This document shows, one piece after another, positions 1-11,322 of a DNA stretch of 64,000 nucleotides. The stretch is from Debaryomyces hansenii CBS767 (lineage: Eukaryota; Ascomycota; Pichiomycetes; Serinales; Debaryomycetaceae), in contig NC_006048.2 in NCBI RefSeq assembly GCF_000006445.2, forward strand, positions 1-64,000, read 5' to 3'. Every line of letters begins with the position of its first letter. Position 1 is the stretch's first letter. The translations under genes were made by a program, and so were the position numbers. The notes under the pieces were generated by a model that was not told the DNA's origin, made no database searches, and worked only from the letters and a program-made list of their open reading frames with translations.

Positions 1-590
1 TCACAAACCTACTCCATCAAAATACATTATAATTCTTAACTATATATATCATATCACGCCAATTCATTAATTTAAACTATCCCTACACCGCTAATATCAC
101 CAACCGCCTCACTTTATCTTCTCATTCTTCATATTCTATTTCCGCTCCTCATTCCAACCTCCCTAACTCAAACAAATTAATACTCCATTTTATTTACAAT
201 ATCAACGCACTTTATCTAAATCTCCTCCATACCCGCTTACTACATCACCTCTCATTTCCCACCACTTATCATTATTCACGCCTCATCCTTTTCCCATCGG
301 CTATTTATTTCAGCTCCATAACAATAACATCAGCATAATTTCTACAATCCATAACGCTTAAATAACGCATACCAACTTATACCCCTTAACTTTAATATTC
401 CATCCCGCTTCAACCTTATCCTTCTCCCCTTCTCCCCCCCTTCATACACCTCAATATTCTATAAACTATCGGCCACATATTAATTTATACGACACCCATT
501 CTATCGGAATATCATCCTCGCTTCACTAAAACACGCCATCCACGACATTCTCGCACGATCGCCAACTTCTTATCATCACATGACCAGCGT
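1..590. other. G-depleted, C-rich stretch
   Basis: No gene is supported here. By hand count the first 540 bases contain about 21 G, while C is abundant. Most of the G follow a C (CpG) or are the second G of CGG, so G outside CpG is nearly absent. Normal composition returns after about 590. From 591 to 806 I see only AT-rich sequence and a short ORF without support. The skew is seen directly; its cause (subtelomeric bias, strand-specific cytosine deamination of the other strand, or an old repeat) is unknown. Confidence 0.7.
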
Positions 591-806
591 TATGAGCATT
601 GCTATTTATGCCAACTTCTCTCCCCGATATACCACCCCATATACGCCTATCCGAAGAGGAAGCTACCCATTTCATCTACTAATACTCTTCTCTACACTAT
701 GCTGCCCTTTTTCTGGCTCAAATAATTTTTTTTATATTTTCTATATATTTAACAATTTTCTGAGATTTTTCCAATAATATAATTATCTATTCTTATATAT
801 TCCCGA

Positions 807-3800
807 CTAATCTTCATCCAGATAATCCAGCTCCAGATAATCCAGATCATCTACCACAGGATCATTCTTAGGGATCTTGGGCCCTTTCCGAGCAACGCTT
901 TTAGGGGAATCTGACGGAGCAAAGAACCTTCCCAACGGCGATGCCTGCAAACTCTCCGTTATTCTTTGGCGGAGATGCTGGGGAGAAAGCAAGGACCGGC
1001 GCGGCGTCTCGGGAAACGAGGGAGGCGATCCTAAAGAGCGCGCGCTGGGAGGCTGCTTTGGCTGCTTTGACTGCTTTTGCACGCGCGTTGGGTGGGAAGA
1101 CCCAGGAACGGCCAGGCTTTGCGTGCTCGATTGATAGATAAGGGGGTGCACCCGCCTGGCACTCAGATTCGGCGTTGGGGGACCCGATGGCATGGCTCGA
1201 GGACTTGAGGGGCCTGAGGGGCCTGATGGGCTTTCGCTACGGAATAACCGTCCACTCGTTGCAGACAGATATAGATGGACGTCTTTGACTTTTAGGGTCC
1301 TGACTGGGGTGACAGGAGAAGCTAGGGCTGCACTTTCTTTTTCTCGTTTCTCCTCTGCCCGTTTTCTTTCCCTTTTCTCTCTCTTCTCTCTTTTCCTTAT
1401 CTTTTCTTTCTCCTCTCTTTTTCTGATCTTTTCCTCTCTTTTCCTGATATCTTCCTCTCTTTTACTGATCCTTTCTTTCTCCTTCCTCTTCCTTTCCATT
1501 TTTCTCTCTTTTCTTTCCTTTTTTTCTCGACTATGGCGTTTTCTCGCTCCCAGAAGCACTTCTCGAGACACATGCGCATCATATAACGGCGCGCCTAGAT
1601 ATGCATCTTGCGGAGGTAAAGCAAACCCAGAAGATGCAGGAGCGTGATATGGAGCAATGGGTGCGTGGTAGGGAGGTGAGAAGGGAGGACGATAACCTGG
1701 GAGCTGGTGAACATAAGGGGACGAAGCGTGGTTTGGGGAGAGGCTCGAATCGTTCCACGAAACAGACACTGGAGGGGCGTCGGGAGCTGGAGGTTCAGAA
1801 GGTGGAACAGCAGAAGGTTCAAGCGGAGGAACAGGCGTAGGATCAGAGCCTACAGCCCTATTATAATCTATGCGAGGAATTTCCATAAGCATATCCGAAA
1901 TAGAATCAACCTCGTCATCTGCATAAACAGGATTCCCGCCAATATCATCACGCAAGGGTTCAACTTCCTCAACCTCGTCATCTTCATAAACAGGATTCCC
2001 GCCAATATCATCACGCAAGGGTTCAACTTCCTCAATCTCTTCATTGACAGGGCTAGCCGGGTCAATTGAAACATCAGATGCCACCACCTCATCCACATCA
2101 CCCGGCTCACCCTCCGGCTCAACAACCTCACCCTCGAAACCGATAAACTTCCGACGCAACCCCAGCCGATGCCAGACCTGGCCCAAATGACGGGACCGGA
2201 GCACATCGGCGGCGTTGACTGATGGCGGATAATTCGCAATCGTCCCGTAATGCTCCGTGGACGTGGCCACCGAATGGCCCAGGGTCCGCGCAATGGTCTC
2301 GTAAACCAGACGGTACATGTCGAGATCTGCAGTCACGCTTTTGGTGTAATGGAACTCGATGCACCGCTTGAGGATCTGGCGCACCTCACAGAACTTATAC
2401 TCGCGCTGGTTATCCATGCCGTACGTGAACCAATACAGGACTCCTCTCCGGATCTTGTCCGGCAGCATCGCATCAAACTGGTACAACTTCTCACTGCTCT
2501 CCACACGCGACAGCTCTACGTACATCCGCCTGAAGACGAGCACATACCACAAAAACAACGACGACAATTCAGGACCGATTTCCCGGATGATGGGGTCTTT
2601 CGAATTGGCCGACTTGTTATAGTTATAGCAAAACCCAAACGTGGGGCCAAGAAAGTACACACCCCGATACTCCTTGGACGTGCCCTCCACCGATAATCGG
2701 TCGATCTCAGTTGACCGTGCCGGCAAGCACAGGATATGGAGGAGCGTGATGAGGATGAGCGACAAGTTGGTGTGCGCTTTCCGGAACAGATCGATGTTGT
2801 TGTTATGGATCGAGAGCAATCGGTGCTTATATCGCGAATACAGCGGTACTCTCACGCACTCCGTAAACGAAACCATCCCGTCGCTGAGCCGAGCGTTGTC
2901 AACGGAGTAGTCCAATTCTTCACCATTCGACAAATCCTGGATGGTTTCCTGTGCAAGATCGTACAACCGGCCGAATATCTTGCTGATCATATTCGTGTGG
3001 CCCACAACCACGTTGTCGCTGTTGAAGATGTCTCCCGTGGAAAAGTTGAGGCGAAAGAGATTACCCTCGCTTCGAGCCAACGATAGCCCGAGATACGTAT
3101 AATGGGTGCGCACCTGGGCCAATATGCGGTACAGACCGGTGTCCACAACAGACGGATCCTCAGCGTCTCGAAGCGATACGCGGCGGGTGCGCGCCCGTTT
3201 GATGATATCCAACAAAACACACGTCTTGGCCACATAGCATATTCCGCTCAACGACCGACAATACTGCTTGGTAGGGTACTTAGCCCCTAGGTACCCAAGG
3301 TACACCACAAACGCATTTTCGTTTGACGTATTTTGTTCTTCTTCTTCTTCGGCATTATTGTTGACGCCATAGACCGGATAGTACAAACTGGCCAAAGACT
3401 CAGCAGCTGTTTGCTGCTGCGAGGACGACATTGTTGTGTTCATGGCCTCCAAATACACCTCTGGGGTTTCATTGTTGTCGTCGCCGTCCTCATCCAAGAT
3501 ACCCGCGGCTATGGCATCACTCTCAATATCGATATCTGGCTGCTGCTGCTGCTGCTGCCGCTGCTCATCCCCCGCCACAGAAAGGTTTTCGTCGAACTCC
3601 TTTCTTATGCAGTGGTCCATGATCCAATGTACGAGCTGGTCGATGTCGCGAAGGGACGACTCGGTAAACGTCTGGTCCAAGATCCGCGTGCGCTCCTCGG
3701 CCGTGATGAACTGCGAGTAGCCTGTCAAATTGTGATAATCACGGGAATTGACCTCCAACACAACTTCATCGTCTCTATACTTATCAAGCATCTCAGTGAG

Positions 3801-4220
3801 CGCCAAGGAGGCCGCAGGTTTGGGTCCATACATCAATACCATGTATACTAGCTCGGCCATGTACTTGCTGTACTGCACGCACGTCAGGTATGTCTGGACT
3901 GCGCGGAAATACGTAGATGGGCGGCGGTTAAAGTTATTGGAGGCGCCCCCGGTGTTATTGGCGGCGCCTTTGAAAAGTCGCACCACTTCGAGTCCCGCAA
4001 GATTGACATGGTTGATGTTGGCGCTGAAAAGTGTCATGGCACCCACCAAGAGCTGGGCTATCTTTGAAACAAAATTGGCCTCCTTCATACCTTTGACCTG
4101 GATGTCCACTATTTCTCGGTCCACCTCCTGGAGAATCTTTTTCACCAACGGATGGTGCTGCAGGTCGGGCACAGTGGTTGTCCGCAGGTGGTTCTGGACG
4201 GTTGTCGCAGTCCCTGATAA

Positions 4221-4253
<33 letters not shown>

Positions 4254-4961
4254 AGGACCATCCCTGGCGCGGGCCTCCACATAGCCGTCGTCGGTGGGAC
4301 AATAAACCTCAAAGTTGGCAGGCCGGAGACCATACCTCTGCGGGAACTTTTGGAACGCCATGGGTCGGATCGAGTCCCGTTGGATGCATGAGTGGCGACT
4401 CAACTCGCCATACCTTCTTCTGATGATGCCGCAGCCGCAGCCAAAACCAAAGTGGATGGGCACGGCCTGGAGCGGCATGCATTGTGGACTGAGCTTGCCG
4501 CGGGCGTGTTCGAGTCCTGGCTCACCCATCTCGCAACTGAGCACAAGCTTCAGACTGAGCTCGTCCTTGGCCCGCAGCAACTGCAAGGCCCCGCGGAACA
4601 GTGTCATCTTGCACATGATGGCCTGTGCGTACCTCTCAAATAAAAGCGACCGGATGATATAGTTTTTCCGGGGGTCTCGGTGGAACACCACCACAAGTCC
4701 GATCTCCTTGTGGATGCCCAACCCTAGCTGGGGGTCAAAGTAGTAATCACTGACATCATAGTTGATGGGTGTTTCGGACACATCACGGAGCTTGGTGTCT
4801 TTAGTCAGCCCGAATTCGTAGCTAAATTGCGCTGCGTACGTCTCCTCGTATTCCTCATGCAGCATGTAATGTTCGTCTCGGGGTTCCTGGACCCCGTCAT
4901 CACCGTACCGTTCGAAAAACTTCTCCATCGAGGGGAAGTTAGCATCATCAAGAACAGACAT
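807..4961 (-). CDS. Tyrosine-recombinase-like protein, related to fungal telomere-linked recombinase/helicase proteins
   Basis: Long intact frame of 1384 codons. An upstream in-frame ATG at 5012 would add 17 residues, but the relic at 15413-15729 starts at the same internal Met, so I chose 4961. A tyrosine-recombinase core is visible: LPARSTEID with R749, then YNK and a helical segment, a second arginine R884 in MYRL, H896 in LGHS and Y905 nine residues later in TEHYG. The wording around R749 and the LGHS...YG ending are what I know from the recombinase-like domain of fungal telomere-linked RecQ-type proteins. No helicase domain follows. The tail is acidic, then Pro-rich, then a very basic Lys/Arg/Glu coil (about residues 1135-1215). 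There is a poly-Ser run near residue 240, a Gln run near 470, and a duplicated 21-residue acidic unit. The H of the usual HxxR box is not obvious. The gene points toward the left end of the window. DNA cutting and joining is inferred, not shown. Confidence 0.7.
1922..2047 (-). repeat. 63-bp tandem duplication inside the recombinase gene
   Basis: Two nearly identical units, offset by 63 bp, encode two copies of a 21-residue acidic unit containing EPLRDDIGGNPVY. They lie just after the catalytic core, in the low-complexity tail. The offset is a multiple of three, so the frame is kept. The near-identity suggests a recent duplication. Confidence 0.9.
3540..3565 (-). repeat. CAG microsatellite (Gln run)
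   Basis: CTG repeats on the plus strand give a run of CAG codons on the coding strand, with one Arg interruption. It is a length-variable glutamine tract inside the recombinase-like protein, between the helical front part and the catalytic core. Confidence 0.9.
4222..4252 (-). repeat. GAC/TCG microsatellite (Ser run)
   Basis: About ten GAC triplets on the plus strand read as consecutive TCG serine codons in the recombinase-like gene. It is probably a flexible linker and is likely to vary in length between strains. Confidence 0.9.
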
Positions 4962-5088
4962 GGTTTTGTGTTGTTGAAATAAAAAGAAATAATAAAGTTG
5001 GGGAGGAAACATACTGGCTTTAAGAGGACTGGAAGTGCTGGATTGAATGGCTGGCTCGGGGCAGTCGTGCTGGTGCAGAATCCTGATC

Positions 5089-5155
5089 GGCTCAGACGCT
5101 GGCTCAGACGCTGGCTCAGACGCTGGCTCAGACGCTGGCTCAGACGCTGGCTCAG
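5089..5155. repeat. 12-bp tandem repeat upstream of the recombinase gene
   Basis: Five full copies of ggctcagacgct plus a 7-bp partial copy lie 128-194 bp upstream of the chosen start of the recombinase gene. The region upstream of its relic (about 15829-15890) holds decayed versions of the same gctggctc/gctggttcag motif, so the array seems to be an old part of this promoter. It could be a regulator-binding array, or the recombinase's own binding site; neither is proven. Confidence 0.9.
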
Positions 5156-5248
5156 TTTATGGTGGTATCCGTTGGCCACCATAAAAAAAAAAAGTTCACA
5201 CCCAAACCGGTAACTTGCAGCGCGCCGCATCAACAGATGAATCCTTAG

Positions 5249-6253
5249 CTAGTCCAAGCTTAGCCATATCCAGCTCTTTCTACACCCTAGACACTTCCCA
5301 AAACGGCAATAAACCCCCATAAACCCATAAACCCTAGACACTCGACACGACACCCCAAAAAGCGTCCCTGTGTTGACTATGTAACTCCAAAAATTAAATT
5401 CAGATGTAATTATTTCACCATTATTCGTTTCTAGATTACCATTATCACATTCCCTTAAGATCCTAGTACCCAAAATAACATTAATTCCAGCATCTACTAA
5501 GGATCTATACGCACTATCTTTAAATTCACAAGATAGAGGCTCTGGAGGAAGCAGATAATGCGGGTGTATTATATTAACATTCTTTTTGGGGAAGTATTTC
5601 TTAATATTTGCTGCAATTTCGACACCAACTGCCCCACCACCAATAATTGATATAATGTTATATTTCTCTATTGTCTTATTAAAGTCGCTCATTTCCTTGA
5701 CAAACATTGGTCCGGTATTTGCTTTTGGTGTGATTGGAGAGTTTCTATCTCTACCAGTCGCTAGAACAACATAATCGAAATAGATCTTTTTTTTAGGTCC
5801 ATTTTCATCAAGTACATATTCTGCCAGTTTATTATCTAAGTGAATGACTTTACCTTGAATATGATTCAAAGTTAAAGAAGACTCTTGGTGTTTAAATGAG
5901 TCAACTGGTTTTTGATTATTCATATAGCATCCATACTTATTGTAAATGTTGTCAAACATGAGATTGATTTTACGAAATGAAAGGAACTGAGACTTAGCAA
6001 ATTCCACATCAAGTATAGATCTTGGTAAACCAATAATATTTAAGAGTCCACATCTAGGCTCAACCATGGTTATTAGTAGTTTTTTATTATTGAGTTTTGA
6101 GTCTAGCTTTCGTTTATTTTCTTTTCTAACTTGGTTTACAATACCCTTGAGAAATGATATTCCGGCGTAAGAACCTCCAACCACTAAAATATTGGTAAAT
6201 GAAATATCCTTTGCATTTATGGATTTTGAATGATTAGCAACCAAGGAAGACAT
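5249..6253 (-). CDS. AIF-like FAD/NAD(P) oxidoreductase, C-terminally truncated
   Basis: 334-codon frame of the fungal AIF-like pyridine nucleotide-disulphide oxidoreductase family. The FAD-binding Rossmann loop ILVVGGSYAG is at residues 22-31, VVLATGR at about 163, and a second nucleotide-binding loop IIGGGAVGVEIA at about 200. Homology stops near residue 300. The last ~33 residues, rich in Cys, Arg and Trp, look like out-of-frame or foreign sequence, so the usual C-terminal part is gone. The break lies near 5345, in a stretch with repeated AC-rich words. The enzyme is probably non-functional. Normal members are FAD-dependent NAD(P)H oxidoreductases. It is next to another truncated gene (CDR), which points to rearrangement. 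Confidence 0.7.
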   Translation of the reverse strand: MSSLVANHSKSINAKDISFTNILVVGGSYAGISFLKGIVNQVRKENKRKLDSKLNNKKLLITMVEPRCGLLNIIGLPRSILDVEFAKSQFLSFRKINLMFDNIYNKYGCYMNNQKPVDSFKHQESSLTLNHIQGKVIHLDNKLAEYVLDENGPKKKIYFDYVVLATGRDRNSPITPKANTGPMFVKEMSDFNKTIEKYNIISIIGGGAVGVEIAANIKKYFPKKNVNIIHPHYLLPPEPLSCEFKDSAYRSLVDAGINVILGTRILRECDNGNLETNNGEIITSEFNFWSYIVNTGTLFGVSCRVSRVYGFMGVYCRFGKCLGCRKSWIWLSLD

Positions 6254-6675
6254 AATTTAATGTTTTATCTGTCTGTTTTTGTTGATCGAAAAGATAAGAG
6301 CGAAAACTATTCAAATAAATAATTATCTTATACTTGAGCATATATGCGGTGTTCCGGTCTCGGTTTTTAACGGAATCGCAACAGCCTAAAGATATGTCTG
6401 TGTATGCAGAAACGTCGGACAATACATTCTGTGACCTTATTCATATTCCGTTAATGTTAAGCAGTGATAAGTTCTTCACGATTTGGTTCGCCGTGAAAAG
6501 AATGAGATTAGTAATATTATAAGGTTTCGTATAGGAATAAATATTTCATGGAAATATGCAAAGCCGATGTATGATCCGGTACGAATTCGGCTACAGGATT
6601 CGATAACCCTAAATTCGGTATAAATTCGGTGCGAGCTCGGTACGAGCTCGGCTACAAGATTTTGCAACTATAATT
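6254..6675. other. Intergenic breakpoint region with a 25-bp imperfect direct repeat
   Basis: No gene seen. Two related 25-bp words, at 6577-6601 and 6638-6662, share cggtacga and cggctaca and are offset by 61 bp. The second ends about 15 bp before CDR homology begins at about 6679. The repeats may mark an old recombination point that removed the first part of the transporter gene. Confidence 0.5.
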
Positions 6676-6678
6676 TTG

Positions 6679-9600
6679 TGTAGGGATAATGCTACTCGGG
6701 GTCTAGATTCGGCCACAGCATTAGAGTTTATTAGAGCATTGAAGACATCAGCTACCATTTTGGATGCCACCCCATTAATTGCTATTTACCAATGCTCTCA
6801 AGATGCGTACGACTTATTTGACAATGTTGTTGTTTTGTACGAAGGCCATCAAATCTTCTATGGTAAGGCTAATAAGGCCAAGGAGTATTTCATTAATATG
6901 GGATGGGACTGTCCGAAACGACAAACCACAGCTGATTTCTTAACTTCGTTGACTAATCCTGCTGAAAGGGTTCCAAGACCAGGATATGAGGACAAACTTC
7001 CATACACACCCGTAGAATTCGAAGAATATTGGAAGAAGTCACCTCAATATAAGAAATTAATAGAAGATATTGAAGAATATTTGAAGCAGAAAGAGGGCTC
7101 CGACCGGGATTTATATCACCAAGCGCATGTTGCAAGACAATCGAACCATATTTCTCAAAAATCTTCTTTCACAGTTTCGTTTTTTATGCAAACTAGGTAT
7201 ATCATGAGTAGAAACATATTGAGGACAAAGGGTGATCCATCTATAGCACTACAGTCCATTGCATTACAGGTAGTTATGGGCTTAATTATAGGCTCTACTT
7301 ACTATAACTTGGAAACTACCACTGGGTCATTGTTTTACAGAGAAGCTGTGTTATTTTTTGCTATTTTATTCAACTCATTCTCATCTATTTTAGAGATTAT
7401 GTCATTATTTGAAGCTAGACCAATTGTGGAAAAGCATAAACAATACGCTTTATATCGACCCTCAGCTGATGCGTTGGCGGGTATTATCACTGAATTACCT
7501 ACTAAATTTTTCATGTCTATGGGTTTTAATTTTTTTGTTTACTTTTTGAGTAATATGAGGCGTGATGCTGGGAGGTTTTTCTTCTATTGGCTAATGAATG
7601 CACTCTGTACTTTGGTTATGTCACATTTTTTCAGATCGTTGGGAGCTGTTTCTACATCATTTCCAGGCGCTATGACTCCTGCTACAGTAGTATTGTTAGC
7701 CATGGTTATATTTTCTGGTTATTGTATTCCACCTCCCAATATGTTGGGATGGTCAAGATGGATTGGTTATATAAATCCAGTTTCATATGTATTTGAAGCG
7801 TTAATGATAAATGAGTTTAACGACCGTGAATTTACATGCTCTGCATTTGTTCCAGCTGGTCCAAGTTATATGGATATTAGTAGCGACCAAAGTATCTGCT
7901 CTGTTACGGGTAGCCGTCCAGGCTTATCTTTTGTCAATGGTTCAGATCATATTGCTGTTACATATGAATACTATAATAGCCATAAATGGGGATGCTTTGG
8001 TATTATTGTTGGTTTTATTGTTTTCTTCCTTGTTTTATATGTTATTTTAAGTGAATTCAATAAGGGGTCTATGCAAAAAGGTGAAGTTACCTTATTTTTG
8101 AAGAGTTCATTAAAAGAGCATAAAAAACAGGCTGCTAAGGGTGCAGCCACTACTAAGGATATTGAGAACTCTAATATTTCAAATGAAAAAATTTCCCACA
8201 AGGATCAGTTGGATGCAAATAAAGAAGAAAATAATAATAATAATAATGCATTACCGTCCTCTAAAGATATTTTTCACTGGAGAGATTTAACGTATCAAGT
8301 TAAGATTAAATCAGAAGATCGTGTTATTTTGAATCATGTTGATGGATGGGTCAAGCCCGGTCAATTAACAGCATTAATGGGATCCTCGGGTGCTGGTAAG
8401 ACCACCTTATTGAATTGTTTATCCGAAAGAGTTACATCTGGTATCATTTCCGACGGAACTAGAATGATCAATGGGCAGGAGTTAGGCTCTTCGTTTCAGA
8501 GGTCAATTGGTTATGTCCAACAGCAAGATTTGCATTTGCCCACCTCCACTGTGAGAGAAGCGCTAAGATTTTCTGCTCAATTAAGACAACCAAACTCAGT
8601 TTCGATTCAGGAAAAGAACGAATATGTCGAGTATATTATTCACTTATTGGATATGAACCTTTATGCTGATGCGTTGGTTGGTGTTGCCGGTGAAGGACTT
8701 AATGTTGAACAACGTAAGAGGTTGACGATTGGTGTTGAATTGGTTGCCAAACCAAAATTACTAATATTCTTAGACGAACCTACTTCAGGTTTAGATTCTC
8801 AAACAGCGTGGTCTATTTGTAAGTTGATGAGGAAATTAGCTGACCATGGCCAAGCAATTTTGTGTACTATCCATCAGCCATCAGCAATTCTATTACAGGA
8901 ATTTGACAGGCTTCTATTTTTACAAAAGGGTGGTAAAACTGTATATTTCGGCGACTTAGGAGAGAACTGTCATACATTGATTGATTACTTTGAGAAATAT
9001 GGTGCACATCACTGCCCAGAAGAGGCGAATCCATCGGAATGGATGTTAGAGGTTGTAGGTGCTGCACCAGGTAGTCACGCCAATCAAGACTATCATGAAG
9101 TCTGGAAAAATTCAGCAGAGTATCAAATGGTTAAAGATCATTTAACAGAAATGGAAACCGAATTAGTCAAAATTCCAAGGGATGAATCACAAGAAGCCAA
9201 AAGGTCATTTGCCGCACCAATTTGGAAGCAATATCTTATTGTTACCAAGAGAATCTTTGAACAAAATTGGAGATCTCCATCATATATATATTCCAAACTA
9301 ATCTTGGTTATCTCATCGTCATTATTTAACGGTTTTGCATTTTTTAAGGCTGATAGATCATTGCAAGGATTACAAAATCAAATGATTTCCATAATCCAGT
9401 TTCTAGTCCCATTTATGACGTTAGTTCAACAAATGATGCCATATTACATTAAACAAAGAGATATTTACGAAGTTAGAGAGGCTCCATCGAAGACCTTTAG
9501 TTGGTTTGCATTTATAACGGCTCAAATTACTTCCGAAATTCCATATCAAGTTGTCATTGGTACGCTTGGATTCTTTTGTTGGTACTACCCTGTTGGTTTG

Positions 9601-10197
9601 TATGATAATGCGGTCCCTACTGATTCTGTTGATAGTCGAGGTGTCTTGATGTGGTTATATATTACTGCTTTCTATGTCTACACCTCAACCATGGGCCAAT
9701 TATGTATTTCATTTATTGAAGTGCCTGAAAATGCAGCTAATTTGGCAGTTAATTTATTCACTGTATGTTTGATCTTCTGTGGTGTCTTGGCTCCCTATGA
9801 TTTTTTGCCGGGTTTCTGGACATTTATGTATAGGTGCTCGCCCATGACTTATTTTGTCCAAGGTATGGGATCAACTGGATTATCAAATGTTGAAGCGGTA
9901 TGTTCAGAATCTGAGTTATTGAGATTTGAGCCTAGAAGTGGTCAAACATGTGGTAGTTACATGGCTGATTATATCAAACAAACCGGAGGTTATTTGGTCG
10001 ATGGAAACGCTACTTCAAAGTGTGAATATTGCACCACAAAGTCCACCAATGATTACTTGGCTAGTGTAGATTCATTGTTCAGTGAAAGATGGAGAAATTG
10101 GGGAATAGTGATCTGCTTTATTGCATTTAATATAATTTTTACAGTTTTTTTCTACTGGATAGCTAGAGTTCCAAAGAGCAACAGACAAAAGAAGTAA
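6679..10197 (+). pseudogene. Pleiotropic drug-resistance ABC transporter (Cdr type), 5'-truncated
   Basis: About 1172 codons of a Cdr1/Pdr5-family full-size transporter; family members are about 1500 residues. Homology begins inside NBD1, at the fungal D-loop region NATRGLDSATALEF, so Walker A and the signature of NBD1 are missing. The usual Trp before Asp reads Arg here. There is no ATG before the homology; the first in-frame ATG is far inside. The rest is open and conserved: first membrane domain, a Lys-rich linker with an Asn run, NBD2 with Walker A GSSGAGKTTLL, signature-like GEGLNVEQRKRLTIG and Walker B LIFLDEPTSGLDS, then the second membrane domain with the Cys-containing external loop. 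Intact relatives export azoles and other hydrophobic compounds across the plasma membrane. This copy most likely makes no active pump, though its clean frame implies recent truncation. Confidence 0.85.
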
Positions 10198-11322
10198 TTA
10201 TCAATTATTTGAAAATAAACTGGATGACCAATTATCAGAGAGAAGAAGACAGCTTTTTTATATTTTTATTTGTTTCATATTTTTATTAATTTCATCATTC
10301 CATGGAAACCAAACTCAAATCTGTATATAGCTAAGAAAGGTTCAAGATATGCATTATTTTGACTTTTATGTTCCTTTACTGAAAAATATAATTTTATGAC
10401 TGTTACTAAGCTTTATATTATAAAAGAAATTGGAAATTATATGATTTTCATACCTCTCTTTATATTAAATTGTAAAGAAGTCAATTTCTATAAAATAAAA
10501 ACTCTACTTGAATACCATATATCCCACCTTTCTTGTCATTAGGGTTTATTTATTCTTGAACGCGGATATGTTGCACTATGTAATGGTGTCCTTGACACAC
10601 CCTGACAATGTAAAATCTTAAATATAGTAGTAGAACTAAAGTAATTCATTTCCGACAGGATATTTTCACTTCTATTTTTGACTTGAATGCTCTTGTTATT
10701 TATTTATGATCCTTTTCCCTCATCATTTACTTTAATCACACTAATCCCTCCTCCCAAATACCTTCTATACCATTATAACCCATAAAACCTATACCAGGGT
10801 TATCATAGAGTTCAGCATATTATTTTTTCCTTTGTCCTTCATTGTAAGATCTCTTAGGAATTACAGTTGTATCTGGCTCTTTCATTCATTGCTTGTGGCT
10901 TCAACAAACCCTATAGTAGAAATTTATTGTTGAGCATGCAACTGTAAAATAGGTTAAAGATTATTTTTCCTTTAAGATAGGTAGAAGCTAGAGATACATA
11001 CATATCTTTAAATTAACTTGTGAGGTTTTATGGTAACTAGCTTGGTTAATACAAAAAAAAAATGTTTCTATGTTGAATTATTTAAGTTCAAAATCGTAAT
11101 TAGAAAACTCCGGAAAGTAATATGATCAATTACATAGCATTATCAGCGAAATATTTAATGAATCAAAGTAAGGCATAAGTTTATATTGTAAAATTAAAAC
11201 TATTAATATTAGTACCATTTCATTTCGTGTATATTACAGGAAGCAGAATTGATGAATCTTATTTGTTCCAATACTTGCAAAATATTAATAATAGCTCGCG
11301 CATATTTTTGTGTACACACTGA
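10198..11322. other. Intergenic, 1.1 kb
   Basis: AT-rich sequence between the CDR remnant and the recombinase relic. I see no gene, RNA or clear repeat. The first ~300 bp are presumably the transporter's old 3' region. Confidence 0.5.

Noticed and set aside
580..777. Short ORF at the end of the G-poor region
   Set aside because: No motif, hydrophobic low-complexity end, and only 65 codons.
1192..1647. Plus-strand ORF rich in Ser/Phe/Leu
   Set aside because: It is the antisense of the Lys/Arg/Glu-rich tail of the recombinase-like gene; low complexity keeps the frame open by chance.
5295..5360. ataaaccc-type repeats resembling interstitial telomere sequence
   Set aside because: Only about three degenerate units, with no longer array; not enough for a telomere call.
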